Below are positions 1 through 7,666 of a stretch of 21,068 bases of DNA, piece by piece. The notes below the pieces were generated by a model. It had not been told where the DNA came from. It made no database searches and was given only the letters and a program-made list of their open reading frames with translations. Positions within the stretch are counted from its first letter, which is position 1; each line of letters starts with the position of its first letter. Origin of the DNA: Ignavibacteria bacterium (GTDB taxonomy: Bacteria; Bacteroidota; Ignavibacteria; Tepidaquicellales; Tepidaquicellaceae); contig JADJTX010000065.1 in the NCBI GenBank assembly GCA_016710985.1, forward strand, positions 1-21,068, given 5' to 3'. Made by a program: the position numbers and the translations under genes.

Positions 1-579
1 AAAGTATCAGGGAATATTACATAAAATAAATCAGAGAATATTTATGAAAATTATTCCGGAGGTGCTGTGGGTTAGAAAATGTAGTATTAATTTTGAGCTA
101 AATCCTTTGAGATATCCAACATACTCTTATGCCAACACTGATTTTCTGACATATTCATGCTGATACTCCTTGAATTCAACTCATAATCTTATTTTCGGGC
201 GCTACAGGACAGGATTTCATAAAGAGTTATGCCGCTGAAGAATGTTCCGTAAAACATCTTCTGGAAAGGATCTCATGGATGTCGTTTATTACAGACGAAA
301 TATATTTTAATTCAGAAGTACTTTCAGCGTTTTATCAAGATTTTCGACTCACTGTGCTTTTTATTTCATAGCCAGACCCAAGCTCTTTTCAACAATAATC
401 CTCAGTTTAAAAAAATCCTCTATTCGGAGATAAGCAAACCTGATTAAAGTCTGATGTCAGTCAGCCGATACTTAATCAATCATATTTTACAGAATAAAAA
501 CAGTTTGGGAAAAGATTTCAGGTGGGAGGACAGGAGTTGGTGAACTAAGGCATGACCGATAACTTAAGCGGAGAAATCA
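1..579. other. Stretch with no recognisable gene
   Basis: No open frame of useful length and no family motif could be recognised on either strand. A short readable piece near 223-300 (frame beginning GATGQDFIKSYAAEE) could be part of a coding region broken by indels, because the sequence just downstream is clearly a frameshifted coding remnant. It may be the body of the secreted protein whose sorting domain follows, but nothing confirms that. Confidence 0.4.
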
Positions 580-880
580 GAGGCCAATAATTTAAATGCC
601 GGTGAATTTTATTTAAGGCAAAACTATCCTTAAACTTTTAACCCGAAACCGCTATTAGTTACTAGTTGGGTCGAAAATCCGTTTATCATTTTGAAAGTGC
701 TTGATTTATTGGGAAATTTAAAATCGCAACACTTGTTAACGAAAAGAAAAAACAGCGGAAATTATAACTATCAATTTTCAACTGTCAATTATCAACTGGC
801 AAGCAAGGTACTTTCACAAACTTGAAGCAGGTGATTTTCAGAAACAAAGAGGATGATCGTACTTCAAATAAAATTTAATA
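580..880 (+). pseudogene. Remnant of a T9SS C-terminal sorting domain
   Basis: Translating across frames gives the order of a type A T9SS sorting domain: GEFYLRQNYP, then a broken FNPETAISY segment, DLLGN, LVNEKK, SGNYNYQF, KLEAGDF, and a final KRMIVLQ. Intact versions of the same architecture end two other genes in this window. Such domains direct proteins across the outer membrane by the type IX secretion system and are then cleaved or anchored. At least three frame changes and one stop interrupt it, and the body of the protein upstream is not recognisable. The part coding for the YNYQFSTVNYQL segment is itself made of a TATCAATT-type repeat that also appears as intergenic DNA near 15113. 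The end is taken at the stop-rich AT tract near 880. Confidence 0.7.
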
Positions 881-943
881 ATTATTTTGACTTAATAATA
901 AAGTAATTTTACTATATTGGCACTACATTTTAAATAAAATTAC

Positions 944-1373
944 TTGAATAAAAAATACTCATTCTGTACGGGCAATTCTTCCATAGGTCAGATGGCAGGA
1001 GGGTTTCCTCAGATCGTTCGACCTGAACTCGATGTTTTCTCCGCCGAAATTAAACCTGCCAAGGCAGTCAATCCGAAATTCTAGCTTGTGTAATGAATGC
1101 AGAGATTGGAATTTGATGGCTTCTTCACAATATCCGAAGAGTCATTGAATTTGCAGACAATCTTTTGATTATGTAATCACTGTCCGCGATAATGCAAAGG
1201 AAAGCTGTCCTGTTTTTACCGGGAAGGTAAAACACAGGCTTCATTTAGGTTTCGCTGATCCGTGGAGATAAGAGGCGAAAGGAAGCAAAGAGAAAATTCT
1301 CAATGAATACAGGGAAGTACGTGATGAAATAAGATCAGCTTTCAGACATTTGTATGATACCAAATTAAAATAG
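944..1373 (+). pseudogene. arsC: Arsenate reductase (low-molecular-weight phosphatase fold), frameshifted
   Basis: The family is recognisable when read across frames. The active-site loop appears near the start as SFCTGNSSIGQMA, matching the CxGNSxRSQMAE loop of thioredoxin-coupled arsenate reductases and LMW phosphatases. It is followed by LDVFSAEIKPAKAVNP, then FDYVITVxDNAKESCPVF, LHLGFADP, and a C-terminal ILNEYREVRDEIRSAFRHL. The second cysteine (ESCPVF) expected for relay to thioredoxin is present. The span is about 143 codons, close to the family's usual 130-145. Several one-base indels, a TAG and an apparent loss of the initiator (reading begins at TTG) break it. If the indels are sequence errors, this would be a normal arsC acting in the cytoplasm to reduce arsenate to arsenite. 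No arsenite pump or ArsR is visible nearby. Confidence 0.72.
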
Positions 1374-1377
1374 ATTT

Positions 1378-1562
1378 GTAAGATTCATAAGATTAGTAAG
1401 ATTCGTAAGATTGTATTCGAATCTTGTAAATCATATCAATCTTATCAATCTTATCAATCTTATGAATCTTATGGATCTTATGAATCTTATGGATCTTATG
1501 AATCTTATGAATCTTTAATATATAGTAATCCTAAAATCCTTTAATCCTGTAAATCCTAATTC
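1378..1562. repeat. Degenerate 10-bp tandem repeat with an orientation switch
   Basis: From about 1378 to 1412 the + strand repeats AAGATTCATA-like units. From about 1419 to 1517 it repeats the reverse complement, AATCTTATGA/AATCTTATCA, about ten times. The two arms are therefore complementary and could form a long imperfect hairpin. A related AATCCTnnnA series follows at about 1527-1560. It fills the gap between arsC and crcB. Confidence 0.85.
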
Positions 1563-1580
1563 AGACAATAAATAAATCCA

Positions 1581-1956
1581 ATGCAGATTATCCACATCGG
1601 TATCGAAGCTTTCTAGGAGCAGTATCAAGATTTCTACTCACTAAATTCATCAATAATTATTTCACATCTTTCCCCTCTGGAACACTGGTAGTAAAATGTA
1701 CGGCAGCTTCCTGTTGGGATTCATAGTTTACAGTTTTTTTGAATGGTAAGAATGTTTCTTGCTGAGTTCAGGATTTTCTACAATTGGCTACCATTGGAGC
1801 TTTTACTACCATGTCAACATTCGCATACGAATCCTTCCCGTCTTGCCGGAACTTTCGGAATATCTGTATTTTGGATTAAATATTTTTCTTAATGTATTTC
1901 TTTGTCTGCTTGCAGTGTATTTAGGCAGAGAGCTTGGATTATTATTAAATAAATAA
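1581..1956 (+). pseudogene. crcB: Fluoride channel CrcB/FluC, frameshifted
   Basis: Read across frames the product starts MQIIHIGI, continues SFLGAVSRFLLTKFINN, SFPSGTLVV, NVTGSFLLGFIVYSFF, EFRIF, and GAFTTMSTFAYES, and ends EYLYFGLNIFLNVFLCLLAVYLGRELGLLLNK. These are the four hydrophobic segments and the GxFTTxSTF pore signature of the small dimeric fluoride channel that exports toxic fluoride. About 125 codons is the normal family length. At least three one-base indels are needed to keep a single frame, so as written it is broken. The DUF190 gene starts 4 bp after its stop, suggesting an operon. I saw no fluoride riboswitch upstream; that space is filled by tandem repeats. Confidence 0.8.
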
Positions 1957-1960
1957 TATT

Positions 1961-2294
1961 ATGCAAAAAGAATCAACGACAGTTTTACTCAGAATTTTTA
2001 TCGGTGAGAGCGATAAATATGAAGGCAAAAAATCTTATAATTATCTTGTTCAGTATCTTCGTGAAAATCATTTTGCGGGAGTCACTAAATTGAGAGGAAT
2101 TACCGGTTTCGGCAGTTAGCAAAATCAGGTCTTCAGACCTGCTTGATATTTCTTCTGACCTGCCAATTGTAATTGAGATAGTTGATTCCGAAAATAAAAT
2201 TGAAGAGCTGAAGAAATTTTTTGAATCAAGCGATATCCTGGGAAGTGCTCTGATTACTGAAGAGAAAGTGAAGATCTTCAGATACGGAATCTAA
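1961..2294 (+). pseudogene. DUF190 family protein, one frameshift
   Basis: The frame opens MQKESTTVLLRIFIGESDKY, continues GKKSYNYLVQYLREN and FAGVTKLRGITGFG, then shifts near 2115 and resumes SKIRSSDLLDISSDLPIVIE, ending SALITEEKVKIFRYGI. This is the pattern of DUF190 proteins (about 110 aa, a PII-like ferredoxin fold). They often neighbour crcB and their role is not well established. Here the gene follows crcB by 4 bp, so co-transcription and a role in fluoride tolerance or its regulation is a reasonable inference. The total of 334 bp means one net base change restores a protein of about 111 residues; the break falls in GGCAGTTAGC, where a TAG appears in the first frame. Confidence 0.78.
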
Positions 2295-2549
2295 ACAATT
2301 TGGGATTTAGAATTTAAAAAGAAGATGCCTTGAACAATTTTTGTCATCTTCTGCTGAGCCATACAATTGTTATTATGTACAACTCAATTTATTCAACAGG
2401 TATTTGAAGTCTTATAATTGCCAAACTGCAAGAACACTTATAAAATCTTAAAATATCTCTGCAGTAAATTCATTCTCTAAAACCCTTAGAGCCTTTGTGC
2501 CTTAGTGGTAAAAATCTCCCTCAAAATTCCCAAATCCGAAATCCAAATT
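2295..2549. other. Intergenic gap between DUF190 and the pyrophosphatase
   Basis: No gene seen. This is the space between convergent genes. An AGAAGATG/CATCTTCT inverted repeat with a long loop near 2319-2352 could be a weak bidirectional terminator. Low-complexity phrases occur at both ends (TTTGGGATTTAGAATTT near 2299; AATTCCCAAATCCGAAATCC near 2524) and are roughly reverse complements of one another. Confidence 0.4.
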
Positions 2550-3230
2550 TTAATTAGATCTCTTCCTGCTGAGAAGGTTGTTCAGATCGGAATACTTGTT
2601 CAGATAATCCTTATTGCTTGCTTCAATGACCCTGTATGCTTCTTCCCTTCCGTACACACTTTCTATCTCACATCTCTTTCCTTCTGTTCCGGGCATCTTT
2701 ATATGTAAGGAAATAATGCTGCAGCCTGTCAATGAATGACTGTGAACAATCGGCAATGTCCTTCCACTTGCTGAAGATAGCATCATCTTTCATCACTGCG
2801 ATTATTTTATCATCAGCTTCATTATTATCTATAAGTCTTAACCCGCCGATCGGGATCGCCTGAAGCAGAATGTTGCTGTGATTCAGAGTCTTTTCCGTCA
2901 CCACACAGATATCAAGAGGATCATTGTCACCGACGATATTTTTTCTGCCGGTCTTTTCAGTACAGAACTTTGCTACATTTTCACTGCAGAGTGTCTGAGG
3001 AATGAATCCGTATGGAGTAGGACAAATGTTTGAATACTTCTGCGGTCTGTCAACTTTCAGATACCCGCTGTGTTTTTCTATCTCATATTTTACTGTATCA
3101 GTAGGCACAATTTCAATATAGGTAGTAACTGTTTCAGGATAATTTATCCCTATCGGAACTCCATGCCACGGATGGGACTTCATCAGAGTCTTATCTTTCC
3201 CCAGATTTCTTCTAACGCTATGTCATTCAT
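2550..3230 (-). CDS. ppa: Inorganic pyrophosphatase, family I (two frameshifts as written)
   Basis: Soluble family I pyrophosphatase, which hydrolyses cytoplasmic pyrophosphate to drive biosynthesis. The family signature DNDPLD is present, with supporting segments PTPYGFIPQTLC, IPIGGLRLIDNNEADDKIIAV and YFLTYK. The long open frame begins at an internal Met (MKSHPWHGVPIG, 3183). Upstream, a frame-shifted MNDIALEEIWGKDKTLM points to a true start at 3230. A second shift near 2700 separates YFLTYK from the real end MPGTEGKRCEIESVYGREEA...SRKRSN, which stops at 2550. The span is 681 bp, about 227 codons, somewhat longer than the compact 175-aa E. coli enzyme. The start lies 5 bp from the end of ruvA, so it is probably the last gene of the yebC-ruvC-ruvA operon. 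Both shifts look like one-base errors. Confidence 0.85.
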
Positions 3231-3235
3231 AAAAT

Positions 3236-3861
3236 TTATTTTGAAATATATTCGAGAGATTTTCTTATTATTTCCTCAGTAGTAAGTTTTAATGTATCAT
3301 TAAGCTTTAAGACTTCACGAATGATCTTTTCACCTTCATTTCTCTGATAGCCGAGATTCATCAGTGCATTCAAAGCTTCGAACCTTGTGAACTCAGGTGA
3401 CCCGCCGGTTACTGACTTTTCTTCACTTTCAAAACTTTCCCTGTCAATCTTATAAACCTTGTCTTTCAAAGTCATTGAGATCAGCTCGAGTTTCTTTAAT
3501 CCTATTCCGGGAATTTTGATCTGTGATGCTGAAAATTTATTTGAAATGATACGTATGACTTATTCAAAAGATAAATGCGTGAGTATGTTGTGAGCCATGC
3601 GCGACCAATTCCGTTGACGGATGTAAGTAGTTTGAATATTTCCTTTTCCTTCTCATCAACGAATCCGTAAAGTGTCAATGAATTTTCTTTTACATCAAGA
3701 TGAGTCGTAACAGTATATTCGGTTCCGGATTCCGCCGGTTTATCTGAAATTTTCTCCGAAGCTTTTTTTGAAATAAAAACCTGATACCCTACTCCGTTTA
3801 CATCAAGAATTATCTCATTCTTATGCTTATGAATTAATTTTCCCCTCAGAGTTGATATCAT
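3236..3861 (-). CDS. ruvA: Holliday junction helicase subunit RuvA (frameshifted)
   Basis: RuvA binds four-way DNA junctions and recruits RuvB for branch migration. The N-terminal OB domain is clear (MISTLRGKLIHKHKNEIILD, DVNGVGYQVFISKKASE, LTLYGFVDEKEKEIFKLL). The first helix-hairpin-helix is LTSVNGIG; a shift follows and it continues RMAHNILTHLSFE. The second is KIPGIGLKKLELISMTLKDK. The C-terminal domain (FTRFEALNALMNLGYQRNEG, ending SLEYISK) has the usual RuvB-contacting three-helix form. Total length is about 208 codons, normal for the family. Besides the frame change near 3595 there is an in-frame TAA at 3560-3562 just after LSFE, where a sense codon is expected. Since RuvA is conserved throughout, I read these as sequence errors first. 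No ruvB is in the window. Confidence 0.88.
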
Positions 3862-3931
3862 TGGTTATTTGGTTATTTACTTTTTTATCCTTCCGGGATT
3901 TTGTTCAATGAAAAATTTCAGGAATTGTTTT

Positions 3932-4430
3932 TTATTTTGAATTGCCGTTATGAAACACATTCTGCCTGCAGTAAAAATGGCAAAGTGCGACAGCAAGCGC
4001 ATCGGAAGAATCTATCTCTATTACTCTTTCTCTTAATGACAGAATTGATTTTACCATGTACTGTACGTGTTCTTTCGAAGAAGCTCCGCTGCCTGTAACA
4101 GATTTTTTTACTTCACGCGGAGAGTATTCCGATATATTTAAATTGCAGTTTAATGCAGCTATGATCGCCACTCCCTCTTGCCTGCCCGAGCTTCAGTGTT
4201 GACTGTATGTTCTTTCCGTAAAATGCAGTCTCGATAGCAAACTCATCAGGCTTGAATTTATTTATGCAGATCAGACATTCATCATAAATTTTTTTCAGCC
4301 TTACAGGTAAGGATTCTTTTGAATTAAGACTGATGGAATCATAATGTATAAGATAGATCTTTTCATTTCTCTGTTCGACTATCCCGATTCCCGTCACACT
4401 GGTTCCGGGATCAATTCCTATTATTCTCAT
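3932..4430 (-). CDS. ruvC: Crossover junction endodeoxyribonuclease RuvC (one frameshift)
   Basis: RuvC cuts Holliday junctions symmetrically to resolve recombination intermediates. All four acidic catalytic residues are visible: D7 in RIIGIDPG, E67 in FAIETAFYGKN, and D140 and D143 in IEIDSSDALAVALCH (numbering after joining the frames). The break lies in a CCC run at 4173-4175: the first frame reads GQARGSGDHSC, whereas removing one base gives GQARGVAIIAALNCNLNISE, the expected continuation. Joined length is about 165 residues, typical of RuvC. The gene starts 24 bp after the corrected end of yebC and is followed by ruvA after about 70 bp, the common yebC-ruvC-ruvA arrangement. The ATG at 4430 fits the conserved N-terminus MRIIGIDPGT. 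Confidence 0.9.
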
Positions 4431-4454
4431 CTTTTTCTGATCCGGATTTAAAAT

Positions 4455-5181
4455 TTATTCATCAGTAAAATCCGCATTCGTATATACATTCTGCACATCA
4501 TCATACTCTTCTATCGCTTCAATGAATCTTATCACTTCTTCAGCGTTCTTCCCTTCGACCGTCAGAAGATCTTTGCAATATACTGCAGGGAAGCGCTTTC
4601 CATTTTATATGATTTATCTTCAATTGCCTTTCTTACCTTTCAAAATTCTCGATCGAAGATGTTACCTCAAAGTAATCCCCTTCAGCTTTAAGATCGTCCG
4701 CTCCCGCATCAAGAATAACTTCCATGAGATCATCTTCCTTCACATTTTCTTTCTCCACATTCACAACTCCCTTTCTCTCAAACATCCACGATACCGCGCC
4801 TGACTCTGCGAGGTTTCCGTTCTTCTTTGAGATCAGATGCCGGAGCTCTGCGACTGTCCTGTTCTTATTGTCAGTAACACTTTCTATTATAACTGCAACT
4901 CCGCCCGGCGCATATGCCTCATAAGTTATTTCTTCATATCTGACTCCTTCCAAGCTCGCCTGTACCTTTTTTATGGCTCTTGTAATATTATCCTGAGGCA
5001 TGTTGTTGCTCTTAGCAGTCTGAATTGCAAGACGCAGTCTCGGATTTGCATCAGGATCACCGCCTCCGTCCCTTGCAGAAATAGTTAGCTCTTTTATTAC
5101 TTTTGTGAAAATTTTCCCGCGCGCTGAATCAGTCGCCGCTTTCTTTCTTTTAATAGTTGCCCATTTTGAATGACCTGACAT
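4455..5181 (-). CDS. yebC: YebC/TACO1 family protein (two frameshifts near the C-terminus)
   Basis: A YebC-family protein, described variously as a transcriptional regulator and as a translation factor that helps ribosomes through difficult sequences. The N-terminus MSGHSKWATIKRKKAATDSA is a near-perfect family signature; GGDPDANPRLRLAI, NITRAIKK, TYEAYAPGGVAVIIE, TDNKNRT and GAVSWMFERKG follow. The frame stops prematurely after SSIENFER. Restoring one A near 4637 gives VRKAIEDKSYKMESASLQY, and one more base near 4572 gives LLTVEGKNAEEVIRFIEA and the end VYTNADFTDE, stopping at 4455. Corrected length is 242 residues, as expected. It is the first gene of the repair operon on this strand. The space before it is filled with short tandem repeats, so its promoter must lie within or among them. 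Confidence 0.9.
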
Positions 5182-5186
5182 TTCTT

Positions 5187-5267
5187 TTAAGTATTAAGTA
5201 TTTGGAATTAGGTATTGAGTATTCAGTATTGAGTAGTGGGTATTGTGTAATGCGTATTCCCACTCGT
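5187..5267. repeat. Degenerate 7-bp tandem repeat (GTATTGA type)
   Basis: About ten degenerate copies of a GTATTGA/GTATTAA unit lie directly upstream of the yebC start. The same unit appears in the opposite orientation (AATACTC, AATACCT) at 11592-11660 and 12586-12697. Confidence 0.75.
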
Positions 5268-5314
5268 TTAAAATTTAAATCTATTCAATATTTTTTAGAT
5301 CTTACAATCTTTAA

Positions 5315-5405
5315 GAACTTTACGAACTTTACGAACTTTACGAACGAACTTTACGAACTTTACGAACTTTACGAACTTTACGAACTTTACGAACTTTACG
5401 AACTT
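5315..5405. repeat. 9-bp tandem repeat, GAACTTTAC
   Basis: Three exact copies (5315-5341), a 4-bp partial copy, then six exact copies (5346-5399) and a final partial. The array runs into the last codons of recJ, whose stop is at 5396. The near-perfect copies suggest recent expansion. Because 9 is a multiple of 3 it yields a spurious open frame of repeated KFV on the - strand. Confidence 0.92.
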
Positions 5406-7179
5406 ATTATCATATCCCTTATCCTCAGCTTTGTATATTCCTTTCCGTTCCAGAAGCTTCTGTCGACTGAATAGCATATGTCACAGTAATTTCCTGTTTT
5501 GATTTTACCTCTTCCTTCCGGATCTTCCTTTACATCATATTTGAATTCCGGAGAATTAAAGAACAGGGCTTCAAATATTTTTTTTGATTCATGTTCTATA
5601 ACCTTAAAGATATGAGTGTTCGCTTTTGCAAATCTTACTTCGCCTATTATCTGAAGATCCTTTGTGACAAATACAGGCGCCATGTTGTCAGGTCCGAACG
5701 GTTCAAAGAAAGAAAGTATTTTAATGATCTTTTCATTCAGCTCTTCGAGAGTGATCTCCGCATCAACTTCTATCTCAGGGATAAGCTGCTCGTCTGTAAT
5801 TTCATTTGATGCTATTTCATTAAATGTTTTTTTAAACTCTTCAATTTTATCAAGTTCGATCTCAAGACCGGCAGCATGAAAATGTCCGCCGAATTGAATC
5901 AGAAGATTTGTACACTGCTTTAGCGCTTCGTAGATATTGAAAGAATTAATGCTTCTTGCACTTCCTTTTCCTACTCCGTTCACAGTTGTCAGAACTATCG
6001 ACGGAAGATTATACTTTTCCACAAGCCGTGCAGCTACAATTCCCACAACACCGGGATGCCATTCCTTATTGTGAATTACAATTGAACGCATGTTTTCAAG
6101 CTTATCGGCTTCGTCATAAATTTTATAAACATCATCTGTAATGGTTTTATCAATGCCTCTCCGGTTTTGATTTTCATCATTTAGTATGAAAGCAAACTCT
6201 TTTATCTTTTCATTGTCTTCGCAGGTCAGCAGCTCCACTGCCCTTTTTGCATCGCCCAGCCTGCCTACTGCATTTATCCTCGGAGCGAGTGTAAATACCA
6301 TATTGCTTGTTGTGAGGTTACCTACTTTTAATCCGCTTGATTCAATTAATATTTTCAATGATAAGCGCGAGCTGTGCGGCTCTTTATTGATAAGCTTAAA
6401 TCCTTCAGCTACTAATATTCGTTTTCATCAGAGAGCGGGACAATGTCAGAAGCGGTTGCAATTGCCACCAGATCTATCAGTGAATTCGGCATGTCAGGAT
6501 TTCCCTTTAAGGCTGCAACTCTCTGGGCCAGCTTAAATGCAACTCCGGTTCCGCAAAGATATTTGAATGGATAATCATCATCTTCCCTCACCGGGTCCAT
6601 TACCGCCAGAGCATCGGGGATCTTTTCAGGCGGCTGATGATGATCGCAGATGATAAAATCTATCCCGATAGATTTTGCATATTCAACTTTTTCAGAAGCC
6701 GTGATACCGCAGTCAATCGCAATGATTAATTTAATTTTTTTCTCTTTTGCTAAATTGATCGCCTGGACTGATATGCCGTACCCTTCATCAATACGGTCGG
6801 GGATATATATCTCGGACTCTAAGCCGAAATTTTTTTTAAGGAAAAGATAAAACATTGACACTCCGCAGGTTCCGTCAACATCATAATCTCCAAGTATCAT
6901 TATGACTTCCTTATTGTCTATGGCTTCTACAACCCTTGCAGCTGCCTTATCGCAGTCTTTCATTAATTGCGGATCATAGAGTTTGTCAATTGACGGACGG
7001 AAAAATTTCAGGACTTTCTGATAATCCCGGATGCCTCTTATATAAAGCAATCTCAGAATGATATCAGGAAGCTGAACATTTGTTTTGAGAGCCCGCATTT
7101 GCTGTGTAAAATCAGCGATGTCTATTTCTTCAGAACGGTCCTGCGAATATAGTGTTTTTAGTTTCCAAATCTTTTTCAC
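5396..7179 (-). CDS. recJ: Single-stranded-DNA exonuclease RecJ (one frameshift)
   Basis: RecJ degrades single-stranded DNA 5' to 3' in recombination and mismatch repair. The DHH phosphoesterase core is complete: DYDVDG at residues 98-103, the aspartate of IAIDCGIT near 156, and CDHHQPPE with D179-H180-H181. The DHHA1 half carries LAPRINAVGRLGDA and FGGHFHAAGLEIE, and the protein ends YTKLRIRDMIISS. A missing A near 6418 breaks the frame after DENE; restoring it gives ILVAEGFKLINKEP and joins both halves into about 594 residues, normal for RecJ. The only start that fits the frame is GTG at 7179, since an ATG at 7186 is out of frame; another small indel there is possible. It lies 21 bp downstream of tRNA-Leu on the same strand. 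Confidence 0.92.
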
Positions 7180-7200
7180 TTTTCATGGCTTTATTTTTTG

Positions 7201-7284
7201 TGCTCAGGAAGGGACTCGAACCCTTACCTAAATTCTTAGACTGCACCCTGAATGCAGCGCGTCTACCAATTCCGCCACCTGAGC
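7201..7284 (-). tRNA. tRNA-Leu (anticodon CAG)
   Basis: On the - strand the acceptor stem GCTCAGG pairs with CCTGAGC, followed by discriminator A. A D-arm with GGTAGAC, an anticodon stem CTGCA/TGCAG enclosing the loop TTCAGGG (anticodon CAG, reading CUG), a long variable arm typical of leucine tRNAs, and a T-arm AAGGG-TTCGAGT-CCCTT are all present. The 3' CCA is not encoded. Length is 84 nt. It lies 21 bp upstream of recJ on the same strand. Confidence 0.96.
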
Positions 7285-7582
7285 TTTTGCCATTTGGAAA
7301 ATAGTTATAGAAGTCAGTAAAAACAATTTGAAAAATCGTTCACACGTAAAAAATTCACGGGGGTTGTCTAATAGCTAAATTTATTAAACGCAAAGAACGC
7401 GAAGAATAATCTCTAAGAACGCAAAGGATTCAATTTTAAAAAAATTAATGTTATTTAAGATTAACTTTAGCGATCTTTGCGAAGACTTTGCGAACTTTGC
7501 GTTTCATTTGTATTTTTAGACAGCCACCAATGAATATTAAGAAAATTTTTTCGGAAATTATTTAAAAATCGAAATAGTATAT
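7285..7582. repeat. Intergenic region with CGCAAAG/CTTTGCG repeats
   Basis: No gene seen. Degenerate 8-10 bp units occur as AACGCAAAGAACGCGAAG and AAGAACGCAAAGG at about 7388-7428, and as the complementary CTTTGCGAAGACTTTGCG and AACTTTGCG at about 7475-7503. The two groups are in inverted orientation and could pair into a hairpin about 120 nt across. The region lies upstream of tRNA-Leu and downstream of the propeller gene. Confidence 0.7.
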
Positions 7583-7611
7583 AAAAAGGGAAGCTTTTTA
7601 ACTTCCCTTCT
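7583..7611 (-). terminator. Rho-independent terminator of the propeller/T9SS gene
   Basis: Read on the - strand, AAGGGAAG, an 8-nt loop and CTTCCCTT form a perfect 8-bp stem followed by a run of T. It lies about 55 bp beyond the stop of the gene ending at 7667. Confidence 0.8.
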
Positions 7612-7666
7612 ATACTCTAACTTTGCTTATTATATACTATTTCTGATTTCACTTATTCATTATTCA

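Noticed and set aside
1..579. Possible transposase or other broken gene
   Set aside because: No family motif could be read in any frame, so only an unassigned stretch is reported.
1373..1580. Fluoride riboswitch before crcB
   Set aside because: The leader is made of tandem repeats and shows none of the conserved riboswitch core.
3502..4430. True pseudogenes in ruvA and ruvC
   Set aside because: Single-base breaks with complete catalytic and HhH motifs on both sides are better explained by sequence error.
5295..5477. Small - strand frame with KFV repeats
   Set aside because: It is the GAACTTTAC array read backwards plus an off-frame piece of recJ.
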